A DNA stretch of 55,386 nt from Gammaproteobacteria bacterium (GTDB lineage: Bacteria > Pseudomonadota > Gammaproteobacteria > Xanthomonadales > Marinicellaceae): contig JAJRQG010000008.1 in NCBI GenBank assembly GCA_024280395.1, positions 1 through 55,386 on the forward strand, written 5' to 3'. A program made the translations under genes and the position numbers. Below are positions 7,755-16,399 of this stretch, piece by piece. Under the pieces are notes generated by a model that saw only the letters and a program-made list of their open reading frames with translations, was not told where the DNA came from and searched no databases. The stretch's first letter is position 1; every line of letters begins with the position of its first letter.

Positions 7755-9643
7755 TATTGATCCTGCCCTGAAATATTGAGTAATAGCTGAAAATCCTGGA
7801 TAGATTTGATGTTTTCTTTGGGTTTAAATGAAGTAAATAATATTCCAGGTACATGGCTGGGATCAATCGCATGATCCCCCGACCATTTGGTATTGTTGTC
7901 ATAAATCAGTTCTTTGGGAACAGCCCCTAACACGGTTTCCCATGAGGCTCGGTACGAAGGTGCATAACCTACAACGATATCTGGTGCATCGGCTGTTTGC
8001 AATCCTTTATATACTTGCTTTCCATCATAGGTTCGAGTGATTATTGGCTTAGAATTGCGGGGGTCGATGATGTTACTTAATTTTTCTAGAAGCTCATTTT
8101 TTATTGCAATGGCTTCTTGCTTATCAACTATTCCAAGAGATTCTCTTCCTATTCTATTAATAAATATGCCATTCATTCCCAAGGCATATGCTTTTGATTT
8201 ACTCCAATCTACATCGGTAAAAAGCATGCTAGATTCTGTTGCGTTTTCATTCAAAAACAGATAGCCATTGTCAACTAACCAACGATTAAGGTTAACGGCT
8301 CGACGGAAAGAAGAAAAACCATGATCACTCAATACCAATAATTTGTCATTGGGCAACATTTTATTGAGTGTTTTGCCTAAAATTCTATCGGCTTCTTGAT
8401 AAATCCACAGAATGGCATTTTGTGCTTGTTTACTGGTTTTGATATGTAGAGGGTGCTTGTCATCTATGCCTCTCCAGAACATGTGGCTAATGCGGTCTGT
8501 CTGCACGAATACAGCAATCACTAAATCACTGTCTGTTTTATCCAAAGTATCAAAGAACATTGCCACTCTTTCAGCCAATATATGTTTTACCATTTGAATA
8601 TACGCTGAATCTGGAATTCTGTTTTCATTCAACGACCAAGTCTCCTCTGGCATACCCAAGGTGTGATATAGGCCTATTCTACTGGCCAATTCAGCTGAAT
8701 ACTCAACAGGACTAGAGATTTGCATAGCAGGATCTATCGGATTGAAATTTATCGGAGAGACATAAAGGCTAATTCTAGGAAAACTTTCGACTAAATAGAA
8801 GCGTACCATACCAGCTACACCCATAACTCCGGCAAATTTAAATTCAAGGGGAACCCATGAAGACCATTGATTTTTTTTAAGGCGAAATTTAATGTCATCC
8901 AGTGTAATTGTTACAGATTCATTTTTGGCTTTTTTAATAGTTAAGGGAAGTTTAAGAGTCCCCGCATCTGGTTTCATGGGGTGTTGTGGCCCTTCAAGTT
9001 GTGTATCAACCAATCCGTTATTTGCTCGGATCCTCTGTACTCTTCCACCCATATCATTACCATTGATAAATTGAGAGGTAATTAATGTATAGGTTCCTTG
9101 AGTACCCAATAAGTCTGGCACACCCATTCCTGATAACATGCGATGAATAGGGTCTGGAGGAAAGGACACAGGTACACGCAAAACCGAAGCTGTTTGGCCT
9201 TTTTCTTCAATTTCCATCCAAAAAGGCTTACCATGTCTGCGGTTAATGACTTCTCCCTCATCTAAAGGAATATGAAATCCAAATAAGTTAAGAGTATCTT
9301 TTGGTGGTTTTATTTCAGTAATTGAAAAATCCGGTGCATAAGTTTTAGTATCGCGGCGAATAAAATCAAAAATTCCATGCTCCCCAGGATTGGTTCCTGT
9401 AGCAAAACTGGACCAAGCAACAGGTGACAAAGCAGGGTTACTGGTACCCAAACGTTGATAGCTTCCCTGCTTTGCTAGTTTGGAAAAATTAGGCAACAAA
9501 CCTTGTGCCATCCATTTCTCAGTGAGATTGGGATCCATGCCATCAAATCCCAATATAATGGTGCGTGATTCAACAGGAGCGACTTGTTCAGAACAACTGT
9601 TAAGAAAGATTAAAATTATTAAACAATAGGAAATTCTTAACAT
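7754..9643 (-). CDS. Lipoprotein, type I phosphodiesterase/alkaline-phosphatase superfamily
   Basis: A 629-residue protein with a lipoprotein signal: hydrophobic N-terminus then LNSC, with C17 as the lipidated cysteine and Ser at +2, pointing to the outer membrane. The mature part is a nucleotide pyrophosphatase/phosphodiesterase fold. Visible residues are GFDGMD (metal-binding D34), SPVAWSSFATG (nucleophile position at S73 by alignment with the TFPN...TG motif of the family), FVQTDRISHMFW, LVLSDHGFSS and GDHAIDPSHVPG, which supply the remaining metal-binding Asp and His. A full two-metal site therefore looks present. The family hydrolyses phosphodiesters or phosphate esters, or acts as a transferase on surface glycans and lipids. 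It lies 9 nt after the small YIGPGAG gene and is coupled to the Oxa1-like gene. Substrate unknown. Confidence 0.82.
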   Translation of the reverse strand: MLRISYCLIILIFLNSCSEQVAPVESRTIILGFDGMDPNLTEKWMAQGLLPNFSKLAKQGSYQRLGTSNPALSPVAWSSFATGTNPGEHGIFDFIRRDTKTYAPDFSITEIKPPKDTLNLFGFHIPLDEGEVINRRHGKPFWMEIEEKGQTASVLRVPVSFPPDPIHRMLSGMGVPDLLGTQGTYTLITSQFINGNDMGGRVQRIRANNGLVDTQLEGPQHPMKPDAGTLKLPLTIKKAKNESVTITLDDIKFRLKKNQWSSWVPLEFKFAGVMGVAGMVRFYLVESFPRISLYVSPINFNPIDPAMQISSPVEYSAELASRIGLYHTLGMPEETWSLNENRIPDSAYIQMVKHILAERVAMFFDTLDKTDSDLVIAVFVQTDRISHMFWRGIDDKHPLHIKTSKQAQNAILWIYQEADRILGKTLNKMLPNDKLLVLSDHGFSSFRRAVNLNRWLVDNGYLFLNENATESSMLFTDVDWSKSKAYALGMNGIFINRIGRESLGIVDKQEAIAIKNELLEKLSNIIDPRNSKPIITRTYDGKQVYKGLQTADAPDIVVGYAPSYRASWETVLGAVPKELIYDNNTKWSGDHAIDPSHVPGILFTSFKPKENIKSIQDFQLLLNISGQDQ

Positions 9644-9652
9644 CAGTAACTA

Positions 9653-9934
9653 TTATTCACTCTTATTATCGGGTTGTTGTGGTGAAACTGTATTGGTATT
9701 TGCAGTGTCTTCTATGTTGTTCTTTAGTTTGGCATCTTTTTTCAATCGTTTTAGCCGTTTCCACATATAACGCAACGGCCAAAATAAAATACTTCCAATG
9801 GTCAATAAAATAACAAACAGTGTAGAAAACAACGAACCAAGAAAACTGATACCAGCACCTGGGCCGATATATGCTGAGGCAGGTATGGCAACGATTATAC
9901 CAATAATCAACAACAAGTATTTGAATGGGGTCAT
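9653..9934 (-). CDS. Small membrane protein with YIGPGAG motif
   Basis: A 93-residue protein. Residues 1-21 form a signal peptide or first TM ending in PASA, followed directly by YIGPGAG, then a second hydrophobic helix (about 30-55) and a basic, then polar, cytoplasmic tail (WKRLKRLKKDAKLK and a Gln/Pro/Asn-rich end). Small proteins with AYIGPGAG after the signal region are recurrent in bacteria but have no assigned function that I know. It is the first gene of a tight run followed by the phosphodiesterase, Oxa1-like and sulfotransferase genes, with a strong AGGAGGAAC ribosome binding site, so it may anchor or assist the lipoprotein enzyme. Confidence 0.6.
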   Translation of the reverse strand: MTPFKYLLLIIGIIVAIPASAYIGPGAGISFLGSLFSTLFVILLTIGSILFWPLRYMWKRLKRLKKDAKLKNNIEDTANTNTVSPQQPDNKSE

Positions 9935-9979
9935 AGTTCCTCCTATTATTTTAAAGATTGATTATAATACAAACGAAAA

Positions 9980-10006
9980 AAAACAGCGGATACAAACCGC
10001 TGTTTT
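9980..10006 (-). terminator. Rho-independent terminator of the 10032-10709 gene
   Basis: The stem AAAACAGCGG (9980-9989) pairs with CCGCTGTTTT (9997-10006) around a 7-nt loop. Runs of A before it and T after it let it work on both strands. It ends the minus-strand transcript of the PKD-like gene and isolates the run starting at 9934. Confidence 0.8.
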
Positions 10007-10031
10007 TTCATAATTTGTACTTAAATAAACT

Positions 10032-10709
10032 TTATGCTCTTCTAAGAACTACAAATCCAGTAATGCTTAACAACAAACCCATCAGTAACAAAGTAAGGTT
10101 AGATGAAGAAGGTATCATCGCAGGAGGCGCGACAGGTCCAACACCAGCAGGGCTAACCGTTGCAGTAGCTGTTACCCCAATAGCGCCAGCACCAGTAAAC
10201 CTAACATAAGTAGAGGCACCATCCGTACTGATTACAGGACTGGTCACTGAAAAAACATTACCGCTGTACAATGAATAACTATTGCTTTGAGCATAGATAT
10301 TGGTTCCAAAGCTACGAATGGTATAATTACCAGGAGCTGCATAAGTGTGCATAAATTGTCCCGTGAAAGTAGGGTTTCCAGTTACTGTATCAGTGCCGGT
10401 AAAAGGAATCACGGTATTAGCAACGACACTGCCATCACCCCAATCCACAGCAGGAGGAACCGGTGTTACCCAGCGATCAAACAATGATGTGCTTGTACTA
10501 TCGTCATAATAAAATTGACTCCCCAAAGCTCCCCCTGGTAATTGAGAACTGCTATCACCTTGCCCGCTAACATCAATCGACACTTGGCCATTTGTGTTGC
10601 CGGTCACAGTAACCAATAAACCCACAATGTTCGTATCATCATGATTCGCAAAGCTTAATGTTGAATGTAATGCCACGCACAGTAGCAAAAATTTGGTTAT
10701 TAATTTCAT
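10032..10709 (-). CDS. Secreted PKD-like protein with IPTL-CTERM-like tail
   Basis: A 225-residue protein with a signal peptide (cleavage near residue 21, STLSFA). The middle contains FMHTYAAPGNYTIRSFG, the pattern at the end of a PKD domain (H-x-Y-x-x-G-x-Y), preceded by VDWGDGSV. The C-terminus is an Ile-Pro start (MIPSSSNLTL), a hydrophobic helix and a terminal LRRA. This tripartite tail resembles the IPTL/PEP-CTERM sorting signals that hold proteins at the membrane for later processing. No exosortase or archaeosortase gene is in the window. A separate promoter is likely, since a terminator lies downstream and 140 bp upstream are free. Its link to the adjacent sulfatase-fold gene is unknown. 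Confidence 0.6.
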   Translation of the reverse strand: MKLITKFLLLCVALHSTLSFANHDDTNIVGLLVTVTGNTNGQVSIDVSGQGDSSSQLPGGALGSQFYYDDSTSTSLFDRWVTPVPPAVDWGDGSVVANTVIPFTGTDTVTGNPTFTGQFMHTYAAPGNYTIRSFGTNIYAQSNSYSLYSGNVFSVTSPVISTDGASTYVRFTGAGAIGVTATATVSPAGVGPVAPPAMIPSSSNLTLLLMGLLLSITGFVVLRRA

Positions 10710-10849
10710 TATTTATACCCTCTCCTATATATTGTTATTATTTTGTTAATTCTGTCACAAAACAAACTTACATTCAAGTGCTTAGTGTTAATTTTTTTGA
10801 ATAAACAAAATCGCCCTTAATTAACATGCAATATCACTGTTTTTCATAT

Positions 10850-13597
10850 TTATTTACTGAGTTCTAATACGATTTGTTTAATTTTTGTCACCTTTGGATG
10901 TTTTGGGTACTTTTTCAAAAAGATTTGGAAATATTTTTTGGCATATTGAGGGTTATCCAGCTTGTCTTGGTAAATTTTTGCCAATGCCAAATAGGCATCT
11001 GCTGATTTTGCCCCGTTAGCCAGAGCTGATTCAAGATCTTTTTTGGCCAATTGCGTGTGTCCTAAGTCTGCATGGGTCAATCCCCTGTGTAATAAAGCTG
11101 AAAAATAGTTCGGATTTAATTCTAAAGAGCGGCTCAAAGCATTTAGGGCTTGCTCTGCTTTGCCCAATCCTAAATAGGCAGCTCCTAATGTGTCCCATGC
11201 TTCAGAAGTCTTAGGCGAGATTTTGACGGTAATTTCTGCATGTTTTGCTGCGTTTTTATAATCCCTTTTTGATAACAACAGCACTGCCAAATTGTTTTGT
11301 GCATCTACATACCCTGGTTTTTCCTTAACGATAGAATTGAGTTCTGCCAACGCCTTTTTTAACTGACCAGATTGCGCCATAGCGATGGCATTGTTATTGC
11401 GAGCCGCCAAAGATCCAGGATCTTTTTCAAGGGCCTGGTCATAGAATTTTTGCGCTTCGTCATAACGTCCCTTTTCAGCCAAGATAGCACCCAAAGAAAC
11501 CACCAGTTCGCTTTTAAATTCATTCTCAAAACGTATAGCTTCCCTTAGATGAGATTCAGCATCTGGATGATGTCTTCGCGCTAGAAGAATAGCCAAAAGG
11601 GCATGTAAAGTGGGTTCATCAGGTGTATGCAACAGCCCTTCTTGGTAGGCTTTCTCTGCTTCTTCTAGTCGCCCAAGTGATTCCATCATGTTGCCCAAAA
11701 CTCTCCATGGATAAGCGGCAAATGGATCTCTTGAGGTCGCTTGTCTTAGGCGCAACTCTGCCTCAGTATACTTCTTTTCTGGTATTTCAATAAGTTGTGC
11801 ATAAAAAGCATTAATCAAAGGATCTTTAGGTTCGATTTTTAAAGCTTCGAGCATGGTTTTTTGGGCTGCTTCTTTTCTTTTTAAAATGGATTCTAACTGA
11901 ACTTTAAAAGACCAAGCTGACATGTTTGTTGGGTTGATTTTAAGCATTTGCTCCAAAACCAAGATAGCATGTTCTTTTTTATCACTAGAAGATTCTATTT
12001 GAGCCAACATCATCAGTAGTTGTTGGTTATCTGGAGCCAAACTTAGAGCCTGTTCCGCCACATCTTTAGCTGCTTCAAATTCTTTTAATGCAATAAGAAC
12101 TTGGCCTAAATCTGTCATTGCCGCAAGATTGTTTGGGTCTTCTACCAATAAATTTTCCAATAATTGTCTGGCTTCATTGTGCAGACCATCATTGCTAAAA
12201 CTTCTGGCCTTTTCTAAACTGGTGTGTAAATGTATCACATCCACAGGATTAGGCCTGTCACCTTCTATTTTCACGGGTGAACTGGACATAGCTATATAAC
12301 CCAATGCCCGTAAACTTTCTATTGATTTTTGATCCATCTGAATTTTTTGCTCTTGATCTCCACCTGCATATTGGTTGTTAAAAGACTCTAATTCTTGTCT
12401 TAAATCATGATTTATTTCAGATCGCCTAGTAGCCAAATTAGTTAACTGTCGGGGATCCCTAATTAAGTCATACAATTCATCTTCTGGAGCATCAATCAAC
12501 TCCCACCCACCTTGACGCATTACCTGTAATTTCGCCCATCCATAGGTATAAAATGGCAAATAAGATTCTGAGTAAAGCGGTCTATCCTTAGGTGTCTCTG
12601 AAAACAAGCTATAACCAGACATGTTTAACTGATCACTGTTAATATTGGCTAATTCCAAAAGAGTAGGAGCTAAGTCAACTTGGGATACTGGTTTATGTAC
12701 CCTGATTCCTTCTGGACCATCTTTAATTTTTAAAATCCAAGGAATATGCAAGGTAGATTGATAGGCGAGTATGCCATGCGTGTTTTCTCCATGTTCTCCC
12801 AGACTTTCACCATGATCACCAATGATTGAGATCGCAAGATCTGATTGGCTTTGAATACGGGAATGCGCCAATAATTTGCCGATTTGATTATCCATATAAG
12901 CAATTTCACCGGCATATAAATTGGTTTTATAATCATCACGAAATGGAGCAGGAGGATTATATGCAGCGTGAGGATCATAAAGATGTACCCAGATAAAAAA
13001 TGGTTCATCATCATTGATAGTATCAAGCCATTTTGTAGCAGCTGCAATGGTGAACTCTGCAGGTCTATCTGGGACCATTCTTGGTGTCCTTAAACGGCTG
13101 GTTGATAGATCATCATCGTAGATTTCAAAACCTTGGTCCAACCCATATCGTCTTTCAAGAACTGAAGCTGAAACAAAGGCCCCTGTTCTATAATTGTTTT
13201 GTAAAAATATTTCTGCTAGGGTTGTCAATTCTGGTTTAACAAAGTGCGTTCCATTGTTTCTAACTCCTGTTTGTGGTGGAAACAGGCCTGTATGGATGGA
13301 TGTATGTGCCGGCAGAGTTAAAGGGGCTACTGAATAAGCAGTTTCCATCAAGATACCCTCTTCAGCAAGGCTCTCTAGCACTGGAGTACTAACAATTTTT
13401 GAACCATATGGCTGTAAATAATCAGGCCTAGTGGTATCAAGAGTGATTAAAACAATTGACCGTTGTTTCTGTTCTATTAGCTGCCTTAAGTTACTGATCT
13501 CTTTTTTAGTTTCTGGTTGGCGAAAATATATGCTAGAAGCTACTAAAGCAATACCCACAATTAGCAATAACAGCCCTATGTTTTTATTTGATTTCAT
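10850..13597 (-). CDS. Membrane-anchored sulfatase-fold protein with TPR repeats
   Basis: A 915-residue protein: an N-terminal membrane helix (residues 7-25), a sulfatase/alkaline-phosphatase fold (about 46-400), then a long array of TPR repeats (about 440-910, e.g. AWDTLGAAYLGLGKAEQALNAL). LDTTRPD supplies a metal Asp (D54) and IIGDHGESLGEH the metal Asp/His pair. At the place where true sulfatases have Cys/Ser-x-Pro-x-Arg for formylglycine there is TLPAHTSIHTG with Thr94, so the enzyme cannot form formylglycine there and is more likely a phospho-ester hydrolase or transferase, or a binding protein. The TPR part would face the periplasm. The start overlaps the stop of the LTxxQ gene by four bases (ATGA). 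Confidence 0.82.
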   Translation of the reverse strand: MKSNKNIGLLLLIVGIALVASSIYFRQPETKKEISNLRQLIEQKQRSIVLITLDTTRPDYLQPYGSKIVSTPVLESLAEEGILMETAYSVAPLTLPAHTSIHTGLFPPQTGVRNNGTHFVKPELTTLAEIFLQNNYRTGAFVSASVLERRYGLDQGFEIYDDDLSTSRLRTPRMVPDRPAEFTIAAATKWLDTINDDEPFFIWVHLYDPHAAYNPPAPFRDDYKTNLYAGEIAYMDNQIGKLLAHSRIQSQSDLAISIIGDHGESLGEHGENTHGILAYQSTLHIPWILKIKDGPEGIRVHKPVSQVDLAPTLLELANINSDQLNMSGYSLFSETPKDRPLYSESYLPFYTYGWAKLQVMRQGGWELIDAPEDELYDLIRDPRQLTNLATRRSEINHDLRQELESFNNQYAGGDQEQKIQMDQKSIESLRALGYIAMSSSPVKIEGDRPNPVDVIHLHTSLEKARSFSNDGLHNEARQLLENLLVEDPNNLAAMTDLGQVLIALKEFEAAKDVAEQALSLAPDNQQLLMMLAQIESSSDKKEHAILVLEQMLKINPTNMSAWSFKVQLESILKRKEAAQKTMLEALKIEPKDPLINAFYAQLIEIPEKKYTEAELRLRQATSRDPFAAYPWRVLGNMMESLGRLEEAEKAYQEGLLHTPDEPTLHALLAILLARRHHPDAESHLREAIRFENEFKSELVVSLGAILAEKGRYDEAQKFYDQALEKDPGSLAARNNNAIAMAQSGQLKKALAELNSIVKEKPGYVDAQNNLAVLLLSKRDYKNAAKHAEITVKISPKTSEAWDTLGAAYLGLGKAEQALNALSRSLELNPNYFSALLHRGLTHADLGHTQLAKKDLESALANGAKSADAYLALAKIYQDKLDNPQYAKKYFQIFLKKYPKHPKVTKIKQIVLELSK

Positions 13598-14109
13598 TGT
13601 TTATTCTTTTTTGGTTTTTTAATTCGTTTTTTACTTTTTACACGGCTATCGATGGCGCCTCTAATCCAAAAATTCTTAAATAAATTTGGGTAATTTTGAT
13701 TGATTGTTAATTTTTGTTCTGGAGTTAATAACAAAACTATATTCGCCATCATATCAATTTGACGACCAACAGATTGTTGAAAAAGATTAGCAATGGTATT
13801 TCGTTTCTCAATGATTGCTGCCATATTACTGGCCATGAGGGCGTTTGCTAGCAATGCTTTTTCTTCACTTTGATTAACTTTTATTTTTCTATTTTTGGTT
13901 ATAAACAACCCAAGAATGTCATCCATTTCTTTTCTTTGGCTTTCAGTTAATTTTAGTGTTTCTATTTTCTTTTTAGCATTCCACCAAATTCTTTTTTGCA
14001 CATTTTTTATGATGTTTTTTTCTTTTTCATCAAAGCCTGTTTGAGCGGATGCAGATTGTAAATTTGATAAACTGGCCAAGATTACAAACGTTATAACATT
14101 TACTATCAT
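13594..14109 (-). CDS. Periplasmic LTxxQ-motif (Spy/CpxP-like) protein
   Basis: A 171-residue protein with a signal peptide (cleavage after ASA, about residue 22) and a charged helical body. Two LTxxQ motifs are visible, LTESQRKEM and LTPEQK, separated by about 80 residues, as in the Spy/CpxP family of periplasmic chaperones and envelope-stress sensors. The C-terminus is strongly basic (KSKKRIKKPKKNKQ), which is unusual for that family and could bind a polyanion. It is the first gene of a pair with the sulfatase-fold/TPR protein, overlapping it by four bases, so the two are surely co-translated. Confidence 0.6.
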   Translation of the reverse strand: MIVNVITFVILASLSNLQSASAQTGFDEKEKNIIKNVQKRIWWNAKKKIETLKLTESQRKEMDDILGLFITKNRKIKVNQSEEKALLANALMASNMAAIIEKRNTIANLFQQSVGRQIDMMANIVLLLTPEQKLTINQNYPNLFKNFWIRGAIDSRVKSKKRIKKPKKNKQ

Positions 14110-14173
14110 TATTAATTCCCATTAAATTAAGGCAAAAGATTGTAACAGAAGACTTTTAGCAAGTAAACTTTAG

Positions 14174-14260
14174 GTTTCAAACCTATCTAACTCTTTATTA
14201 TCTTTTAATTTCTGTAAATATTCGACTGTTATATTAACATCTGCTAATATTCAATAGCAA
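14174..14260 (+). repeat. Direct repeat, copy 2 (right flank of the 5.9-14.1 kb block)
   Basis: Partner of 5750-5834, same orientation. It lies in the 243-bp gap between the LTxxQ gene and glnA, which are divergent, so it may also contain part of the glnA control region. No clear sigma54 promoter was found in this gap. Confidence 0.6.
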
Positions 14261-14352
14261 GACACATTGAATTTACGTTGTATTTTTGTTTCAAACTGAT
14301 AAAATCAACCTTTTATTCTTAACACACTAAATTATTATTTTTGAGGAATACT

Positions 14353-15759
14353 ATGAGCGCCCAAGATATATTCGACCTTATCCAAGAGCATGAAATTGCC
14401 TTTGTAGATTTAAGATTTTGTGACACTTTAGGAAAAGAACAACACGTTTCTATCCCTGTGAGTGCCGTTGATGAAGACTTATTTGAAGAAGGAAAGATGT
14501 TCGACGGATCATCAATTGCTGGCTGGAAGGCGATTAACAATTCCGACATGGTATTAATGCCCGATACAACTACTGCGTTTGTTGATCCATTTACCGCCGC
14601 TTCTACTTTAATCATCCGTTGTGATATTTTAGAACCAAACACCATGCAAGGTTATAACCGCGACCCACGTTCTTTAGCAAAAAGAGCCGAAGCTTATTTA
14701 AAAAATTCAGGATTTGCAGATACCGCATTTTTTGGGCCCGAACCAGAATTTTTTATCTTTGATGGTGTGCGTTGGCAGTGTGATATGCAAAAAATGGCAT
14801 ATGAAATCGATTCACGTGAAGGTGCCTGGGACTCTTATGCCAATACAGAAAACAACCATGGCCACAGACCTGGAGTAAAAGGCGGGTATTTCCCCGTTCC
14901 TCCTGTTGACTCATTAAACGATGTACGTGCAACCATCTGTACAGTTTTGGAAGAAATTGGCGTACCTGTGGAAGTTCATCACCATGAAGTGGCAACAGCT
15001 GGACAATGTGAAATTGGTGTGAAATTCAATACCTTATTAAAAAAGGCCGATGAAACCTTGATGACCAAATATGTGATCCATAATGTTGCACATGAATATG
15101 GACACACAGCAACCTTTATGCCAAAGCCTATTGTTGGTGATAATGGCAGTGGTCTGCATGTTCATCAATCTTTAATGAAAGAGGGCAACAACCTTTTCTC
15201 CGGTGAAAAATACGGCGGGCTATCTGAAACAGCTTTATATTATATTGGTGGCATCATTAAACATGCCAGAACCATTAATGCTTTTGCAAATGCATCGACA
15301 AACAGCTATAAACGCTTAGTCCCTGGATTTGAAGCACCTGTGATGTTGGCTTATTCTGCAAAAAATCGCTCAGCTTCTATTCGCATTCCCTTTGTTGCCA
15401 ACCCAAAAGGCCGCAGAATTGAAGTGCGCTTTGGCGATTCCACAGGAAACCCCTATTTGATGTTCGCATCCATGTTAATGGCTGGTCTTGATGGCATCAA
15501 GAACAAAATTCACCCAGGTGATGCCATGGATAAAGATTTGTATGATTTACCCCCAGAAGAAGAAAAAGATATTCCAACGGTTTGTCACTCTTTAGATCAA
15601 GCATTAGAAGCTTTGGACAATGACCGTGAATTTTTAAAAGCGGGCGGTGTTTTTGACGATGATTTAATCAACGCCTATATCGAACTGAAGATGGAAGAAG
15701 TCACACGATTGCGCATGACCACTCACCCTGTTGAGTTTGATATGTATTATTCATTGTAG
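14353..15759 (+). CDS. glnA: Glutamine synthetase type I
   Basis: GlnA joins ammonia to glutamate with ATP, the central step of nitrogen assimilation, as a cytoplasmic dodecamer. From the ATG at 14353, which has GAGGA six bases upstream, the protein has 468 residues, the usual length. An in-frame TTG at 14341 would add four residues but has no ribosome binding site. Motifs include [33 protein letters not shown] and [26 protein letters not shown]. The adenylylation loop is present ([10 protein letters not shown], Tyr near residue 397), so activity control by a GlnE-type enzyme is expected. It stands alone, ended by a strong terminator. No ntrB/ntrC genes follow. Confidence 0.98.
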   Translation: MSAQDIFDLIQEHEIAFVDLRFCDTLGKEQHVSIPVSAVDEDLFEEGKMFDGSSIAGWKAINNSDMVLMPDTTTAFVDPFTAASTLIIRCDILEPNTMQGYNRDPRSLAKRAEAYLKNSGFADTAFFGPEPEFFIFDGVRWQCDMQKMAYEIDSREGAWDSYANTENNHGHRPGVKGGYFPVPPVDSLNDVRATICTVLEEIGVPVEVHHHEVATAGQCEIGVKFNTLLKKADETLMTKYVIHNVAHEYGHTATFMPKPIVGDNGSGLHVHQSLMKEGNNLFSGEKYGGLSETALYYIGGIIKHARTINAFANASTNSYKRLVPGFEAPVMLAYSAKNRSASIRIPFVANPKGRRIEVRFGDSTGNPYLMFASMLMAGLDGIKNKIHPGDAMDKDLYDLPPEEEKDIPTVCHSLDQALEALDNDREFLKAGGVFDDDLINAYIELKMEEVTRLRMTTHPVEFDMYYSL

Positions 15760-15782
15760 AACGCAAGCCTAAACTACAAAAC

Positions 15783-15818
15783 AAGCCTTGTATATAGTTG
15801 AAATACAAGGCTTTTTTT
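15783..15818 (+). terminator. Terminator of glnA
   Basis: An 11-bp perfect stem, AAGCCTTGTAT (15783-15793) with ATACAAGGCTT (15803-15813), followed by a run of seven T residues. It lies 23 bases after the glnA stop. Confidence 0.92.
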
Positions 15819-15869
15819 GCTTCAAAATCCTGTTGTTGACAATTCTTTACATTTTGATTTGGCTTTCAA

Positions 15870-15898
15870 TTGAAAAATTGCACTTCAAGTTATATGAT
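15870..15898 (+). promoter_or_regulatory. mscL: Sigma70-type promoter of mscL
   Basis: TTGAAA (15870-15875) and TATGAT (15893-15898) are spaced by 17 nt, 35 bases upstream of the mscL start codon. Confidence 0.55.
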
Positions 15899-15933
15899 AT
15901 TCATTCTTAAAAAATAAAAGTGAGGGTAAGAAT

Positions 15934-16335
15934 ATGGGCATGATGTCAGAATTTAAAGATTTTGCAATGAAAGGAAATGTCGTTGATATGGCAGTTGGTA
16001 TTGTTATTGGGGCAGCATTTGGCAAGATAGTCACATCGTTGGTCAATGATGTAATTATGCCACCCATTGGAGTGATCATCGGTGGAGTCGATTTTTCTGA
16101 TTTGGCATTTACCATTCAGGAAGCAACCGCAGATGTACCAGCTGTAACCGTTAACTGGGGCAATACTGTACAGATGATTATAAACTTTACGATTGTTGCG
16201 TTTGCCATTTTTATGGTAGTTAAGGGCATGAATAAAATGAAGAAAAAGGAAGAAGAAGCACCTGCCAAACCTGCTGAACCATCAAAAGAAGAGGTATTGT
16301 TAACTGAAATTAGAGATGCCTTACGAAATAAATAG
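15934..16335 (+). CDS. mscL: Large-conductance mechanosensitive channel MscL
   Basis: A 133-residue inner-membrane channel that opens under membrane tension and releases solutes on osmotic downshock. The N-terminal amphipathic helix and first pore helix are typical ([41 protein letters not shown]), followed by a short periplasmic loop, the second helix ([25 protein letters not shown]) and a charged C-terminal bundle helix ending in [14 protein letters not shown]. The linker before that helix is Ala/Pro/Glu-rich. A GAGGG ribosome binding site precedes the ATG. Single-gene unit with its own promoter and terminator. Confidence 0.97.
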   Translation: MGMMSEFKDFAMKGNVVDMAVGIVIGAAFGKIVTSLVNDVIMPPIGVIIGGVDFSDLAFTIQEATADVPAVTVNWGNTVQMIINFTIVAFAIFMVVKGMNKMKKKEEEAPAKPAEPSKEEVLLTEIRDALRNK

Positions 16336-16362
16336 CACTCTATTTAGTTAAGTTTTAAAATT

Positions 16363-16399
16363 AAGCCTCTGAGCAAAAATATGCCTTGAGGCTTTTTTT
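16363..16399 (+). terminator. Terminator of mscL, abutting msrC
   Basis: The stem AAGCCTC (16363-16369) pairs with GAGGCTT (16388-16394) around an 18-nt loop and runs into a T tract that ends at the msrC start codon (16400). Confidence 0.75.

Noticed and set aside
12730-13047. 105-codon frame inside the sulfatase-fold gene
   Set aside because: Same-strand shadow of a long gene with clear motifs. Composition is that of an out-of-frame reading.
14110-14352. Sigma54 promoter for glnA
   Set aside because: No TGGCAC-N5-TTGCA-like pair could be found in the gap.
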